64,000 nucleotides of DNA. It comes from Paractinoplanes maris (GTDB taxonomy: Bacteria > Actinomycetota > Actinomycetes > Mycobacteriales > Micromonosporaceae). The DNA is taken from the NCBI RefSeq assembly GCF_023544465.1, contig NZ_JALPVL010000001.1, positions 434,001 through 498,000 on the forward strand, given 5' to 3'. A program made the translations under genes and the position numbers. A model generated the notes under the pieces. It had not been told where the DNA came from and searched no databases. It worked only from the letters and a program-made list of their open reading frames with translations. Shown in pieces: positions 33,877 through 42,657 of the stretch (its first letter is position 1; every line of letters begins with the position of its first letter).

Positions 33877-35295
33877 TTACGAGAGCGCCTTCAGGTACGC
33901 CCCGTTCTGATTCTGGAATTCGTAGTTGTAGAACTTGTCCCAATTGATCGACCAGGTCATCAGTCCGCGGAAGTTCGGGTTGGTGCCGCTGCGCACGCTG
34001 TACGAGCCGCAGTTCGTCCCCCGCACCAGACAGCCGACCGCCTGCTGGACCGCCGCCGGGGCGACATACCCATTCCCCGCACTGACCGACGACGGCGCAC
34101 CGAAGGCGATCTGGTCCTCCCGCAGCGCCGGGAAGACGTTGGCCGTGTTCCCCGCGACCGGGAAGCCGGCGAGCAGCATGTCGGTCATCGCGATGTGGAA
34201 GTCGGCCCCGCCCATCGAGTGGTACTGGTTGTCCAGCCCCATGATCGAGCCGGAGTTGTAGTCCTGGACGTGCAGCACCGTGAGGTCGTTGCGCAGAGCG
34301 TGGATGACCGGCAGGTACGAGCCGGCGCGCGGGTCCTGCCCGCCCCACGGCCCGGAGCCGTAGTACTGGTAGCCGAGCTGCACAAAGAACGTCTCGGGGG
34401 CCATGCTGAGCACGAAGCCCGCGCCGTACCGGGCTTTGAGGCTCTTCAGCGCGGCGATCAGGTTGACGATGACCGGCGTGGTGGGGTTCTTGAAGTCGGT
34501 GTCGCCGGTGTTCAGTGACAGCGAGTGGCCCTCGAAGTCGACGTCGACGCCGTCCAGGCCGTATTTGTCGATGATCGCGCTGACCGAGCTGACGAACTTG
34601 TCCCGGGCGGCGGTGGTGGTGAGCTGCACCTGGCCGTTCTGGCCGCCGATCGAGAGCAGCACCTTTTTGCCGGCGGTGCGCTTGGCCTTGATGGCCGCGA
34701 TGAAGGCGGCTTCGCTCTCGACGCCGGGGCACTCGGTGGCCGGGCAGAGATTGAACCGGATGTCGCCCGAGGTGGCCGTGGTGGGCTCGCCGAAGGCCAG
34801 GTTGATGACGTCCCAGTTGGCCGGCACGTCAGCCATCCGCAGGTAGCCGGATCCGTTGGCGAAGCTGGCGTGCAGGTAGCCGATCAGCGCCCGCTTGGGC
34901 AGGCCGGTGGCCGGCGGCTGAGTGGTCGGCGGCGGCGTGGTGGGCGGTGTGGTGGTGGGCGGTGTGGTGGTGGGCGGCGGAGTCGTCGGTGGGGTGGTCG
35001 TCGGTGGGGTGGTCGTGGGCGGCGGAGTTGTCGGCGGCGTGGTGCCACCGCAGACGCCGTTGTCGATCCAGACGTCCCACTGTCCGCTGTGGGTGGAGGG
35101 CGACTCGTTCTGCGTCCACCACTTCGCGGTGTAGTTGCGGCCGCTCTGCGAGGCCACGTTGTCTTTCACATAGACGGAGGTGGCACTCCACGCCGGCCCG
35201 CACGCTGCCGCGGCGCTGGCGGAGGAAGCGACGTAGACGGAGCCACCGCCGGCCGCGAGCACCACGGCCATCCCAAAGATCATCGATCGGCGCAT
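33877..35295 (-). CDS. Secreted GH18 chitinase with N-terminal chitin-binding module
   Basis: The 472-residue protein has a signal peptide to about 30, a CBM5/12 module (31-84, with KWWTQNESPSTHSGQWDVW), and a long Pro-Thr linker (85-130). A GH18 domain follows with the intact motif LDGVDVDFE and catalytic Glu255. It should degrade chitin outside the cell. The CBM closely resembles those of the two GH18 proteins at 13.8-16.3 kb, while the catalytic domain is distinct. The ATG at 35295 starts the signal peptide; the site lacks a strong Shine-Dalgarno sequence. ACTGTTAA lies 14 bp upstream. Confidence 0.93.
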   Translation of the reverse strand: MRRSMIFGMAVVLAAGGGSVYVASSASAAAACGPAWSATSVYVKDNVASQSGRNYTAKWWTQNESPSTHSGQWDVWIDNGVCGGTTPPTTPPPTTTPPTTTPPTTPPPTTTPPTTTPPTTPPPTTQPPATGLPKRALIGYLHASFANGSGYLRMADVPANWDVINLAFGEPTTATSGDIRFNLCPATECPGVESEAAFIAAIKAKRTAGKKVLLSIGGQNGQVQLTTTAARDKFVSSVSAIIDKYGLDGVDVDFEGHSLSLNTGDTDFKNPTTPVIVNLIAALKSLKARYGAGFVLSMAPETFFVQLGYQYYGSGPWGGQDPRAGSYLPVIHALRNDLTVLHVQDYNSGSIMGLDNQYHSMGGADFHIAMTDMLLAGFPVAGNTANVFPALREDQIAFGAPSSVSAGNGYVAPAAVQQAVGCLVRGTNCGSYSVRSGTNPNFRGLMTWSINWDKFYNYEFQNQNGAYLKALS

Positions 35296-35345
35296 AGCCA
35301 AGTATGAATACTGTTAAGTTTATTTGTAAATAGCTCGGCGACGGC

Positions 35346-35828
35346 TCAGCTGCCGTCTTGCAGCCACTCGACCCGGTCGAGGAAGCCGTCGCCGTCGTCG
35401 TCGAACATGCGCTTCTCGAAGACGCCGTCGCGGTCCTTGTCGTAGGCGGCGTAGTCGACCCGGTTGTCGAGGTCGGTGTCGGTGCCGACGAAGTCGACCT
35501 GGCCGTCGTCGTTCACGTCGACCAGGATGTCGACGCCGCCACCGGCGTGGCCCAGATAGGTCGCCTCGTCGAGGGTGCCGTCCCCGTCCGCGTCGACCTG
35601 GTTGTGGTAGCCCTCGGGCGGTGCGAGATCGGCCGCGACCTGGGCCACCGTGGCCCCGAAGCCGGTGTCGAGGCCGACCTCGGGCAGGCCGTCGAGATCG
35701 GGCCGGTCGCCGAAGCCGGTCTGAGCGTCACCGGTCAGGTGCTCGGCCTCACGGGCGGCGACCATGCCGGACACCGTGCCGAACTCCGACCAGGCACCCA
35801 GGTCGTTGTCGCCGTCGTGTCGAGCCAT
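35346..35828 (-). CDS. Protein with EF-hand-like calcium loops
   Basis: The 160-residue acidic protein has no signal peptide. Its C-terminal half holds five DxDxDG-type loops at 79-87, 104-112, 117-125, 130-138 and 143-151, the last four spaced exactly 13 residues apart. This resembles thrombospondin type 3 or dockerin-like calcium repeats. The N-terminal half is unrecognised. It lies 18 bp after the Cys-rich small gene and is probably the last gene of the operon led by the large fusion protein. It may bind calcium and a partner; this is inference. Confidence 0.82.
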   Translation of the reverse strand: MARHDGDNDLGAWSEFGTVSGMVAAREAEHLTGDAQTGFGDRPDLDGLPEVGLDTGFGATVAQVAADLAPPEGYHNQVDADGDGTLDEATYLGHAGGGVDILVDVNDDGQVDFVGTDTDLDNRVDYAAYDKDRDGVFEKRMFDDDGDGFLDRVEWLQDGS

Positions 35829-35846
35829 GACCCGACGGTACGGCCC

Positions 35847-36062
35847 TCAGTCCAGTTCCGGCATCGCCACCGCGTGTGGTCGTGGCCGGCAGGTGCCGCA
35901 CTGCACCGCGTCATCCACCACCAGCGCCTCGGCCCGCCGGCGGGTCTCGGACCGGCTCACCTGGAGCAGGTAGGGCCCGAACCGGGCGTGTTCGGCGCAG
36001 ACACCACGGCCGCAGAAGCGGCAGCTCGCCCGCGCGGACTCGGCGCAGAACCAGCAGAGCAT
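35847..36062 (-). CDS. Small Cys-rich putative zinc-binding protein
   Basis: The 71-residue protein has cysteines at 3, 6, 14, 17, 22, 55 and 58 with His25. This could make two zinc sites: C3xxC6 with C14xxC17, and C22-xx-H25 with C55xxC58. AGGAGG lies 5 bp before the ATG, one of the best ribosome sites in the window. It sits between the large membrane fusion protein and the calcium-loop protein, 44 and 18 bp from them. Function unknown; the layout resembles B-box or zinc-ribbon adaptor folds. Confidence 0.75.
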   Translation of the reverse strand: MLCWFCAESARASCRFCGRGVCAEHARFGPYLLQVSRSETRRRAEALVVDDAVQCGTCRPRPHAVAMPELD

Positions 36063-36070
36063 CGAACCTC

Positions 36071-36110
36071 CTGACGATGGGGGGCACCGCGACGGCGCCC
36101 CCCACGTCAG
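36071..36110 (-). other. Strong hairpin between the fusion-protein gene and the Cys-rich gene
   Basis: CTGACG and TGGGGGGC pair with GCCCCCCA and CGTCAG (14 bp, one A bulged). The stem includes the fusion-protein stop codon and ends 8 bp before the ATG of the next gene. No T-tract follows, so it may tune expression or mRNA processing within the operon. Confidence 0.55.
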
Positions 36111-39100
36111 TCCTCGCCGGTCGGCGTCGACTCGGGCTGGGACGGCGGATCCGTCTCGGTCTCCGTCGGGGTGGGCTGCGCCGTCGTGGGCGGCGGCGTG
36201 TTCGGCGAATCGGTCGTGGGCGCGGGCGGCGGCGGGCGCGTCGTCGTCGGGGCGGTGGTCGGCCGGGTCGTCGTGGGCGGCGGATTGGTCGTCGGCCGGG
36301 TGGTGATGGTGCGCGTCGGCTCGACGTTCGGCTCGTCGTCGTTCGGATCAGCGGTCTGTGACGGTGTGACTACACTATCGCTCGTCGGCGCCGGGCTGCT
36401 CGGGGCGATCGACGGATTGATCGATGGCAGGTCGGACGGTAGGGGCTCGAGGCTCTCCTCCGGCTCGGGGCTGCTCGACGCCGGGGCCTCGATCGGGACG
36501 CCGTCGGCGCAGGCGAGCCGGCCGCCGGTCGCCGCACTGGCCGCACCGTCGACCGCGACCGTCCCCCGCGAGACGGTCAACGAGGCCGGCTCGACCGAAT
36601 ACCAGGCCGCACCCGAGCTGGTGACCTGTCCTCCGCTGCGGTCCACAGTGAGCGCCAGCGGCTTGTAGGCGCCGCTCGTGCTGCCCGTGCCGGCCAGCAC
36701 CCGGCCGCTCTGCAGCGAGATGGTCGCCTTCGGAGCCTGCTCACGGCCGCCGCCGGTGCTGAGGTTGCCGATGCCGAGCCGGGTGTTCGCGCAGAGCAGC
36801 GTCGTGGCCCCGCCGGGGAAGGTCAGCGTGGCCGACGCCCGGGACGGCACCTCGATCACCTCGCCCTGGTCGAGGTAGCGCCGGGAGCCGCCCTCCAGGT
36901 TGGCCGGGGCGCCGTCGAAGGTCGCGGTCACCAGACCCTCGTCGATCGAGAGCAGGACCCGGTCGGCCGGCATCTCGGCCCACGCGGGCCCGGGGCGGAA
37001 CGACAGGCCGGTGAGGAAGAGCCCCGTGGCCAGCACCCCGACGACCAACCAGATCAGGCCGCGCTCGAAGCGACTGTCCACCTCGGGGTTGCCACTGCCG
37101 TCGGGCGGACCGGGCGGCACGTTGAGCGGCGGATAGGAGCCGCCACCGGGCACTCCGGGCCGCAGTGCGCCCTTGGCCGTGACGACCGGCATCGGGGAGC
37201 CGGGCCGGTGGGTCGCGCCGACCAATGGCGGCAGGTCGGAGGCGTCGGGCAGGACCCACAGACGTACGGGGGTGATGGTCTGGGCGACCATGCCGGGGCT
37301 GCCGTCGCCGACCGGGCCGACCAGGGTGCCCCGACGCAGCTCGACGCCGTCGGGCAACGCGATCACGCCGGACTCGACGACCACCGCGTGGGTGGGGCCG
37401 GGCAGGATGACCGGCGCGCCCGGGTCGAGGTCGACCGGGTGCGCCGAGGCGATCAGGGCGAGGCGCTGGTCGACCGCGAGCCCGGCCAGCGCCGGGGTGT
37501 CGGCGAAGAGCGCCTCGGCCTCGGCCCGGTCGTGCGGCGGCGGACCGGGCAGCGGGCCGACCACGGTGGCCACCGTCGCGGTCGGGATCGAGAGCAGCGT
37601 GGTGCCGGCGGTGTGCCAGTCGAGCTGGGTGGACCGGCCGGTGATCGCGTTGACCAGGCCGACGACCGCACCCGGGCCGACGTGGTGGCGGATCGTGCCC
37701 GGCGGGTCGCCGGGCCGGCGGGCCTCGAGGGCGCCCTCGACGACCACGAGGACGGCCTGCTGAGCGCCGCCGGCCGAGACGACCTGCCGGCCGGTCGGCG
37801 GGTGCACCCAGCGTGCCCGGGAGGCCAGGCCCTGCAGCGCCGGCTCGGGCAGGCCACCCAGGTCGGAGGCGCGCAGCGCGGCCAGGCGGCGCGGGCTGTC
37901 GGCCTCGCGGTCGTTCTCGGCCCGGCGCAACCGGGCGGTGACCCACCACCGGCTGAACCGGCCGACCAGGAAATACACGACCGGGGCGGCCAGGCCGAGC
38001 ACGATCGCGAACAGCAGCAGCACGCCGGCCGGCCCGCTGTGCCACAGCCCGGTGGCCAGGCCGGAGAGTCTGTCCTCCCACAGCCGGACGGCCACGTTGA
38101 CGGCGACCACGAGCCAGCAGACGGCCAGGAACCCGTAGAGCGCGATGAGCCGGCCCTCGCGGTCGAGCGTGCCCCAGCGCGGCGGCTGCCCGCGCAGCCG
38201 GCCGCTCACCCAGGCCAGCGCCCGGTTGCGCACCTGCGGCACCTCGAGCCAGTTCATCAGCAGGTACTGCCCGTCGAGCGGCAGCAGCGGGCTGAGGTGG
38301 ACGAACGCGCTCAGATAGCAGAGGAAGGCCAGCTTGAAGGACAGATCGGCGACCGGCGGCAGGGCCAGGCCGGCCAGTTGGGCCAGCCCGCCGAGCAGCA
38401 GCGCGCTCAGCGGCCCGGCCGCCGACACCAGCAGCCGGGCCCGGCGGCCGGCCATCCAGACGTCACTGGTGTCGACGAAGAGCGAGGGCAGGCCGAACCA
38501 GACCAGGAACCCGGCGGCCGGCACCTCGCGGCCGGAATGCTTGGCCGCCATCGCCCGGGCATACTCGCGGACGCCGACCACGACCAGGTTGAGCAGCACC
38601 AGGGTGAGGGCGCCGATCAGGTACGAGTCGGCGGTGAGGAACAACGAGCGGCTCCCGCGCGACCAGGTCACCGTGAACAGGCCGAGGCCGGCGACGGCCA
38701 GCACCGCCGCGACGATCCCGGCCGCCTTGGTGAAGAGCAGCCGGCCGCCGGCCCGGTAGAGCGTCGTGACCAGCCCGTCGACGTTGAGCAGAAGCATGCG
38801 GCGGCCGCGGGCGGCGGCGAGCAGCGAGTTGCCGACGCGCTCGGACAGCGGGCGCCCCAGCTCCTGCAGCGGCCGGAAGGCGTCCATCGGCAGCTCGTCG
38901 AGCATGCGGTTGCCGGCCAGGTCGGCCACCACCCGGCGCACCTGGTCGGGGGCGAGCCGGCCGGCGATGCGGGCGAACTCGGCGACCAGCCGGGCCACCG
39001 TGTGCTCGCCGTCCATCAGGAGCGCGAGCTCCCACTCCTCGCCGGTGAGCCGCAGGTAGCTGGCCCGTTCGCCGTCGTCGGGCGAGCGCAGCATGATGTA

Positions 39101-39268
39101 GTCGCCGCCGCGGGCGTCGGTGAGCTGGACGTATTCCACCCCGGCGCGCAGCACGGGACGCGCGCTCGTCGGGTTGAGGCGGTCGACCACCGCGCCCCAC
39201 AGCCCGGGATCCGCCGGGCCGGACGGCTCACCGGGGGCGCGGCCGGCCAGCGCCTCCCAGACGTTCAT
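36107..39268 (-). CDS. Large membrane fusion protein: PqqD-like, inactive M50-like, cNMP-binding-like and FecR-like domains
   Basis: The 1053-residue protein has several parts. Residues 40-130 are PqqD-like (winged helix). Residues 180-400 are membrane segments that align with the YydH/SagE-type M50 peptide metalloproteases, with DTSDVW and LLPLDGQYLL. The zinc motif HExxH is replaced by REYAR (234-238), so proteolysis is unlikely. Two cyclic-nucleotide-binding-like beta domains follow at about 475-575 and 595-680. A transmembrane helix lies at 738-756, a FecR-like outer domain at 775-915, and a Pro/Thr-rich tail. It may be a sensor or secretion scaffold. A TTG start at 39289 with AGAGG upstream is an alternative. 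Confidence 0.85.
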   Translation of the reverse strand: MNVWEALAGRAPGEPSGPADPGLWGAVVDRLNPTSARPVLRAGVEYVQLTDARGGDYIMLRSPDDGERASYLRLTGEEWELALLMDGEHTVARLVAEFARIAGRLAPDQVRRVVADLAGNRMLDELPMDAFRPLQELGRPLSERVGNSLLAAARGRRMLLLNVDGLVTTLYRAGGRLLFTKAAGIVAAVLAVAGLGLFTVTWSRGSRSLFLTADSYLIGALTLVLLNLVVVGVREYARAMAAKHSGREVPAAGFLVWFGLPSLFVDTSDVWMAGRRARLLVSAAGPLSALLLGGLAQLAGLALPPVADLSFKLAFLCYLSAFVHLSPLLPLDGQYLLMNWLEVPQVRNRALAWVSGRLRGQPPRWGTLDREGRLIALYGFLAVCWLVVAVNVAVRLWEDRLSGLATGLWHSGPAGVLLLFAIVLGLAAPVVYFLVGRFSRWWVTARLRRAENDREADSPRRLAALRASDLGGLPEPALQGLASRARWVHPPTGRQVVSAGGAQQAVLVVVEGALEARRPGDPPGTIRHHVGPGAVVGLVNAITGRSTQLDWHTAGTTLLSIPTATVATVVGPLPGPPPHDRAEAEALFADTPALAGLAVDQRLALIASAHPVDLDPGAPVILPGPTHAVVVESGVIALPDGVELRRGTLVGPVGDGSPGMVAQTITPVRLWVLPDASDLPPLVGATHRPGSPMPVVTAKGALRPGVPGGGSYPPLNVPPGPPDGSGNPEVDSRFERGLIWLVVGVLATGLFLTGLSFRPGPAWAEMPADRVLLSIDEGLVTATFDGAPANLEGGSRRYLDQGEVIEVPSRASATLTFPGGATTLLCANTRLGIGNLSTGGGREQAPKATISLQSGRVLAGTGSTSGAYKPLALTVDRSGGQVTSSGAAWYSVEPASLTVSRGTVAVDGAASAATGGRLACADGVPIEAPASSSPEPEESLEPLPSDLPSINPSIAPSSPAPTSDSVVTPSQTADPNDDEPNVEPTRTITTRPTTNPPPTTTRPTTAPTTTRPPPPAPTTDSPNTPPPTTAQPTPTETETDPPSQPESTPTGED

Positions 39269-39425
39269 CCTGGTCTCGACGTACGTCAACGGGCATGCCT
39301 CTCACTGCCGGGGGGAACCGCGATGGCGAATGGCAGATTAGGCGCTCGACAAGCCCGATGGCGAGTCCTCCGCGCCGAAATGACCCGTTTCATCCGGAAG
39401 TCGGAGATTAGCGCCCGGCCAAAGA

Positions 39426-39470
39426 TACGGCGGGTGGTGTGACGACCCCCTCGTCACACCACCCGCCGTA
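39426..39470 (-). terminator. Strong terminator after htrA
   Basis: A 20-bp perfect stem with a CCCCC loop, from TACGGCGGGTGG on one side to CCACCCGCCGTA on the other. It lies 16 bp past the htrA stop and is followed on the minus strand by TCTTTGG. It separates htrA from the fusion-protein operon. Confidence 0.9.
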
Positions 39471-39486
39471 GCGGAAGGGAAAAGCT

Positions 39487-41025
39487 CTACTTGGCCTCGG
39501 CCAGGGTCACCGTGATCTGCTTCTTCTCGCCGCCACGGGTGTAGTCGAGGGTCATCTTGGCGCCGACCGTGCCGGACTGGACCGCCGCGACCAGGTCGTC
39601 GGAGTCGCTGATGGTCTTGCCGTCGGCCGAGGTGATCACGTCGCCCTGCTGGAGGCCGGCCGTGGCCGCCGCGCTGCCGCTGGTGACGTTGCTGACCAGG
39701 GCGCCACCGTTCTCGGCGTCGGCCACGCTGACGCCCAGCGCCGGGTGGCTGACCTTCTTACCGGCCATCAGGTCGTCGGCCACCTGCTTGGCCTTGTCGC
39801 TGGGGATCGCGAAGCCCAGGCCGATGTTGCCGGTGCTGCCGGACGTGGCGATCGCCGAGTTGATGCCGATGACCTCGCCGTTGGTGTTGACCAGGGCGCC
39901 GCCGGAGTTGCCGGGGTTGATCGGCGCGTCGGTCTGGAGCAGGCCGGACATCGTGGTCGAGGCGCCCTGCTGCTGCTGGTTGTTGCCGAACGGGCTCTGC
40001 TGCTCGCCGCCCTCGCCGCTGGACTGGATCGTGCGGTCCTTGGCGCTGATGATGCCGGCGGTGACCGAGCCCTCCAGGCCGAGCGGGCTGCCGATGGCCA
40101 GGACCGTGTCGCCGACCTGCATCTTGGCACTGCTGCCGAACGTGGACGCCTTGAGGTCGGACAGACCCGACGTCTTGATCACGGCGAGGTCGGTGCGCTC
40201 GTCGGTGCCGACGATGGTGGCGTTCGCCTTCTTGCCGTCGGCGAAGATCACGGTGACCGTGTCGCCCTGGGCGGTGGCCACCACGTGGTTGTTGGTGACG
40301 ATGTAACCGTCGGTGGAGATCACCACGCCCGAGCCCTCGCCGCTGCCGGTGGTGATCGACACGACGCTGTCCTGCACGGCGGCGGCGATCTGGGCCAGCG
40401 ACGAGCGGTCGACGACCCGGGTGACCGACGAGTTGCCGGTCTGCACCGAGGGGGACGAGCCGTCGTCGTCGAAGGCGAGCGCCGCGGCGGCGCCGACGCC
40501 ACCCGCGCCGAGCGCGATCAGCACGGCGGCCGCGCCCGCCACGAAGACCTTGCGGCCGCGCCCGGTGCCCCGGGGCTGCTGCTGGTCGACCGGCGCGGCC
40601 CAGGCCGGCTGCCCCTCGGTGCCCGGAGTCCAGGCCTGGCCCTCGCCCCAGGCCTGACCCTCACTGCCGGGGAGCGGCTGCGTCTGGGTCTGCGTCGTGC
40701 CGCCCGCCCAGCCGGCGGCCGGGTAACCGGGCTGCTGACCGTAAGGCTGCTGGTGGCCCGGGTGCGCCTGCTGGCCGAAACCCGGGTGGTAAGGCTGCTG
40801 ATAGCCGGCCGGCTGCTGCCACGGGGACTGCTGCCACTGGGGGGCGCCGGACTGGGGAGCAGGAGCGCTCGACACCGGCTGGCCCCACGGCGGAGCCTGC
40901 GGCGGCGCGGGCTGCTGGGGGGCAACGGGCTGCGCGGCGGTCGGCTCCTCAGACTGTCCCCGCTGCGGGCTGCTGCTCTCGGAGGAGGCGTCCGCGGGTC
41001 GCGGGTCGGTCTCGTTCTCGTTCAT
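39487..41025 (-). CDS. htrA: HtrA/DegP-type serine protease with PDZ domain
   Basis: The 512-residue protein has a 155-residue cytoplasmic tail rich in Gln, Pro and Tyr, and one transmembrane segment (160-185). The trypsin-like protease domain shows the triad His247 (TNNHVV), Asp279 (RTDLAV) and Ser374 (GNSGGA). A C-terminal PDZ domain ends the protein. It degrades or refolds damaged exported proteins. It lies 38 bp behind the histidine kinase gene, the same order as mprA-mprB-pepD in mycobacteria, so the two-component system probably controls it. Confidence 0.94.
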   Translation of the reverse strand: MNENETDPRPADASSESSSPQRGQSEEPTAAQPVAPQQPAPPQAPPWGQPVSSAPAPQSGAPQWQQSPWQQPAGYQQPYHPGFGQQAHPGHQQPYGQQPGYPAAGWAGGTTQTQTQPLPGSEGQAWGEGQAWTPGTEGQPAWAAPVDQQQPRGTGRGRKVFVAGAAAVLIALGAGGVGAAAALAFDDDGSSPSVQTGNSSVTRVVDRSSLAQIAAAVQDSVVSITTGSGEGSGVVISTDGYIVTNNHVVATAQGDTVTVIFADGKKANATIVGTDERTDLAVIKTSGLSDLKASTFGSSAKMQVGDTVLAIGSPLGLEGSVTAGIISAKDRTIQSSGEGGEQQSPFGNNQQQQGASTTMSGLLQTDAPINPGNSGGALVNTNGEVIGINSAIATSGSTGNIGLGFAIPSDKAKQVADDLMAGKKVSHPALGVSVADAENGGALVSNVTSGSAAATAGLQQGDVITSADGKTISDSDDLVAAVQSGTVGAKMTLDYTRGGEKKQITVTLAEAK

Positions 41026-41063
41026 GCCACCACCTTGCCCCGTCGGGCTCGTACTGACCTGTG

Positions 41064-42650
41064 CTAGGCCTGGATGTTTTCTGAAAGCTCTTTGTCGGCA
41101 TTTAGCGTAGGCAAAGTAACCCGGAACGTCGCTCCGTGCCCCGGTTCACTGATCACCTCGACGTTTCCTCCATGGGACCTGACTATCGCCGCGACGATGG
41201 CCAGGCCCAGACCGGTGCCGGTGGCGGCCCGGTCGGTGTGCCGGGTGCGGGCCTCGTCGGCGCGGTAGAACCGCTCGAAGACGTGCGCCTTCTGCTGGTC
41301 GGACAGGCCCGGCCCGGTGTCCGACACCTCGACCACGGCCTGGTCGCCCTCGCCGGCGTAGAGCCGCAGGGTCACGGTCGCCTCGGGCGGGGTGTGGACC
41401 AGCGCGTTGGTCATCAGGTTGCCGATCACCTGCCGCAGCCGGGCGTCGTCGCCCCGGGCCACGAGCCGGTCCGGCTGGTCACGGATGTCGAGCTCGATGG
41501 TGCGCTCGGGGGCCATCGCCTCGGCCGCCTGCACCGCGTCGAGGGCGAGCACGGGCAGCTCCACCGGGCCCAGCTCGAGCGGGCGCTCGCGGTCGAGCCG
41601 GGCCAGCAGCAGCAGATCCTCGACGAGCAGGCCCATCCGGGCGGCCTCGTCCTCGATCCGGCGCACGAGCCGGGCCACATCGCCGGGGTCGGTGACGGCA
41701 CCCTGGCGGTAGAGCTCGGCGAAGCCCCGGATGGTGGTCAGCGGCGTGCGCAGCTCGTGCGAGGCGTCCGCCACGAACTGCCGCATCTTGCCCTCGGAGC
41801 GCACCGCCCGGGCCTCGGAGAGCAGGGCCGCGTCGGCCGCCTCGACCGCGGACGCCTCGGCCGCGCGGGCTGCCGCCTCGCTCTGGGCACGCGCGCTGAA
41901 CGCGGCCTCGATCTGGGCCAGCATCGCGTTGAGCGCCTTGGCCAGCCGGCCCAGCTCGGTGGTCGGCTCGCCCTCCCGCGACTCGGGATCGGGCACCCGC
42001 TGGGTGAGGTCACCGGCCGCGATCGCCGCCGCCGTGCGCTCGATCTGCAACAGCGGCACCAGGCTCTGGCGCACTATCGCGGCGCCGATCGAGGCCAGCG
42101 CGATCAGCACGCCCACGCCGACCAGCAGATCGACCCAGACCATCTGGTTGACCGCCAGGCCGATCACCGAGAGTTTCTCGGCGACCTGCACCACCTGGCT
42201 GTTCTCGTCGATGATGACCACCACGCGCCAGTGCACCTGGCCGCTGGGCGACCGCACGGTGTAGGGCTCGTTGAGCACCGCGTTGAGCTGGTCGAGCCCC
42301 TTGACCAGCGGCGGCAGGTCGGCCGGGTCGAGGTCGCGGTCACCGATCCAGGGGCCGTCGGAGCGCACGCCGCCGACCGACGAGGTGGAGACGTAGAAGT
42401 CGCCCGGCACCGGGATCTGGGAGCCGGGCCGGGCGCGGGCGATCGTCTCGGCATAGATCTTGAGCGAGGTGTCGAGCCGGTCGAGCAGGTAGTTGTGCAA
42501 CGCGTAGGTGCTGGCCGCGCTGATGGCGGTGAGCGCGGCGAACACCAGGACCAGGACCGACGCCACCAGCTTGATGCGCAGCGACACCTTGCGCAGGCTG
42601 GGTTGCGGCGGGATCGAGTTGCGAACCCGCTCGGTGAGCGTCGAGGTCAC
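41064..42650 (-). CDS. Sensor histidine kinase
   Basis: The 528-residue kinase has two transmembrane segments (about 27-48 and 172-194), an outer sensor domain between them, and a HAMP domain (about 195-250). An unusual Ala/Glu-rich coiled coil (250-285) precedes the DHp domain with phospho-acceptor His298 in ADASHELRTPLT, and the ATPase domain has N, G1 and G2 boxes. The start is GTG. It follows the response regulator by 7 bp and precedes htrA, so it probably senses envelope stress. Related actinobacterial kinases include MprB and TrcS. Confidence 0.93.
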   Translation of the reverse strand: MTSTLTERVRNSIPPQPSLRKVSLRIKLVASVLVLVFAALTAISAASTYALHNYLLDRLDTSLKIYAETIARARPGSQIPVPGDFYVSTSSVGGVRSDGPWIGDRDLDPADLPPLVKGLDQLNAVLNEPYTVRSPSGQVHWRVVVIIDENSQVVQVAEKLSVIGLAVNQMVWVDLLVGVGVLIALASIGAAIVRQSLVPLLQIERTAAAIAAGDLTQRVPDPESREGEPTTELGRLAKALNAMLAQIEAAFSARAQSEAAARAAEASAVEAADAALLSEARAVRSEGKMRQFVADASHELRTPLTTIRGFAELYRQGAVTDPGDVARLVRRIEDEAARMGLLVEDLLLLARLDRERPLELGPVELPVLALDAVQAAEAMAPERTIELDIRDQPDRLVARGDDARLRQVIGNLMTNALVHTPPEATVTLRLYAGEGDQAVVEVSDTGPGLSDQQKAHVFERFYRADEARTRHTDRAATGTGLGLAIVAAIVRSHGGNVEVISEPGHGATFRVTLPTLNADKELSENIQA

Positions 42651-42657
42651 GGCAGGC

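Noticed and set aside
39269..39289. TTG start for the fusion protein
   Set aside because: Kept only as an alternative; it has a better spaced AGAGG, but the ATG at 39268 is the more common start codon. The protein differs by seven residues.
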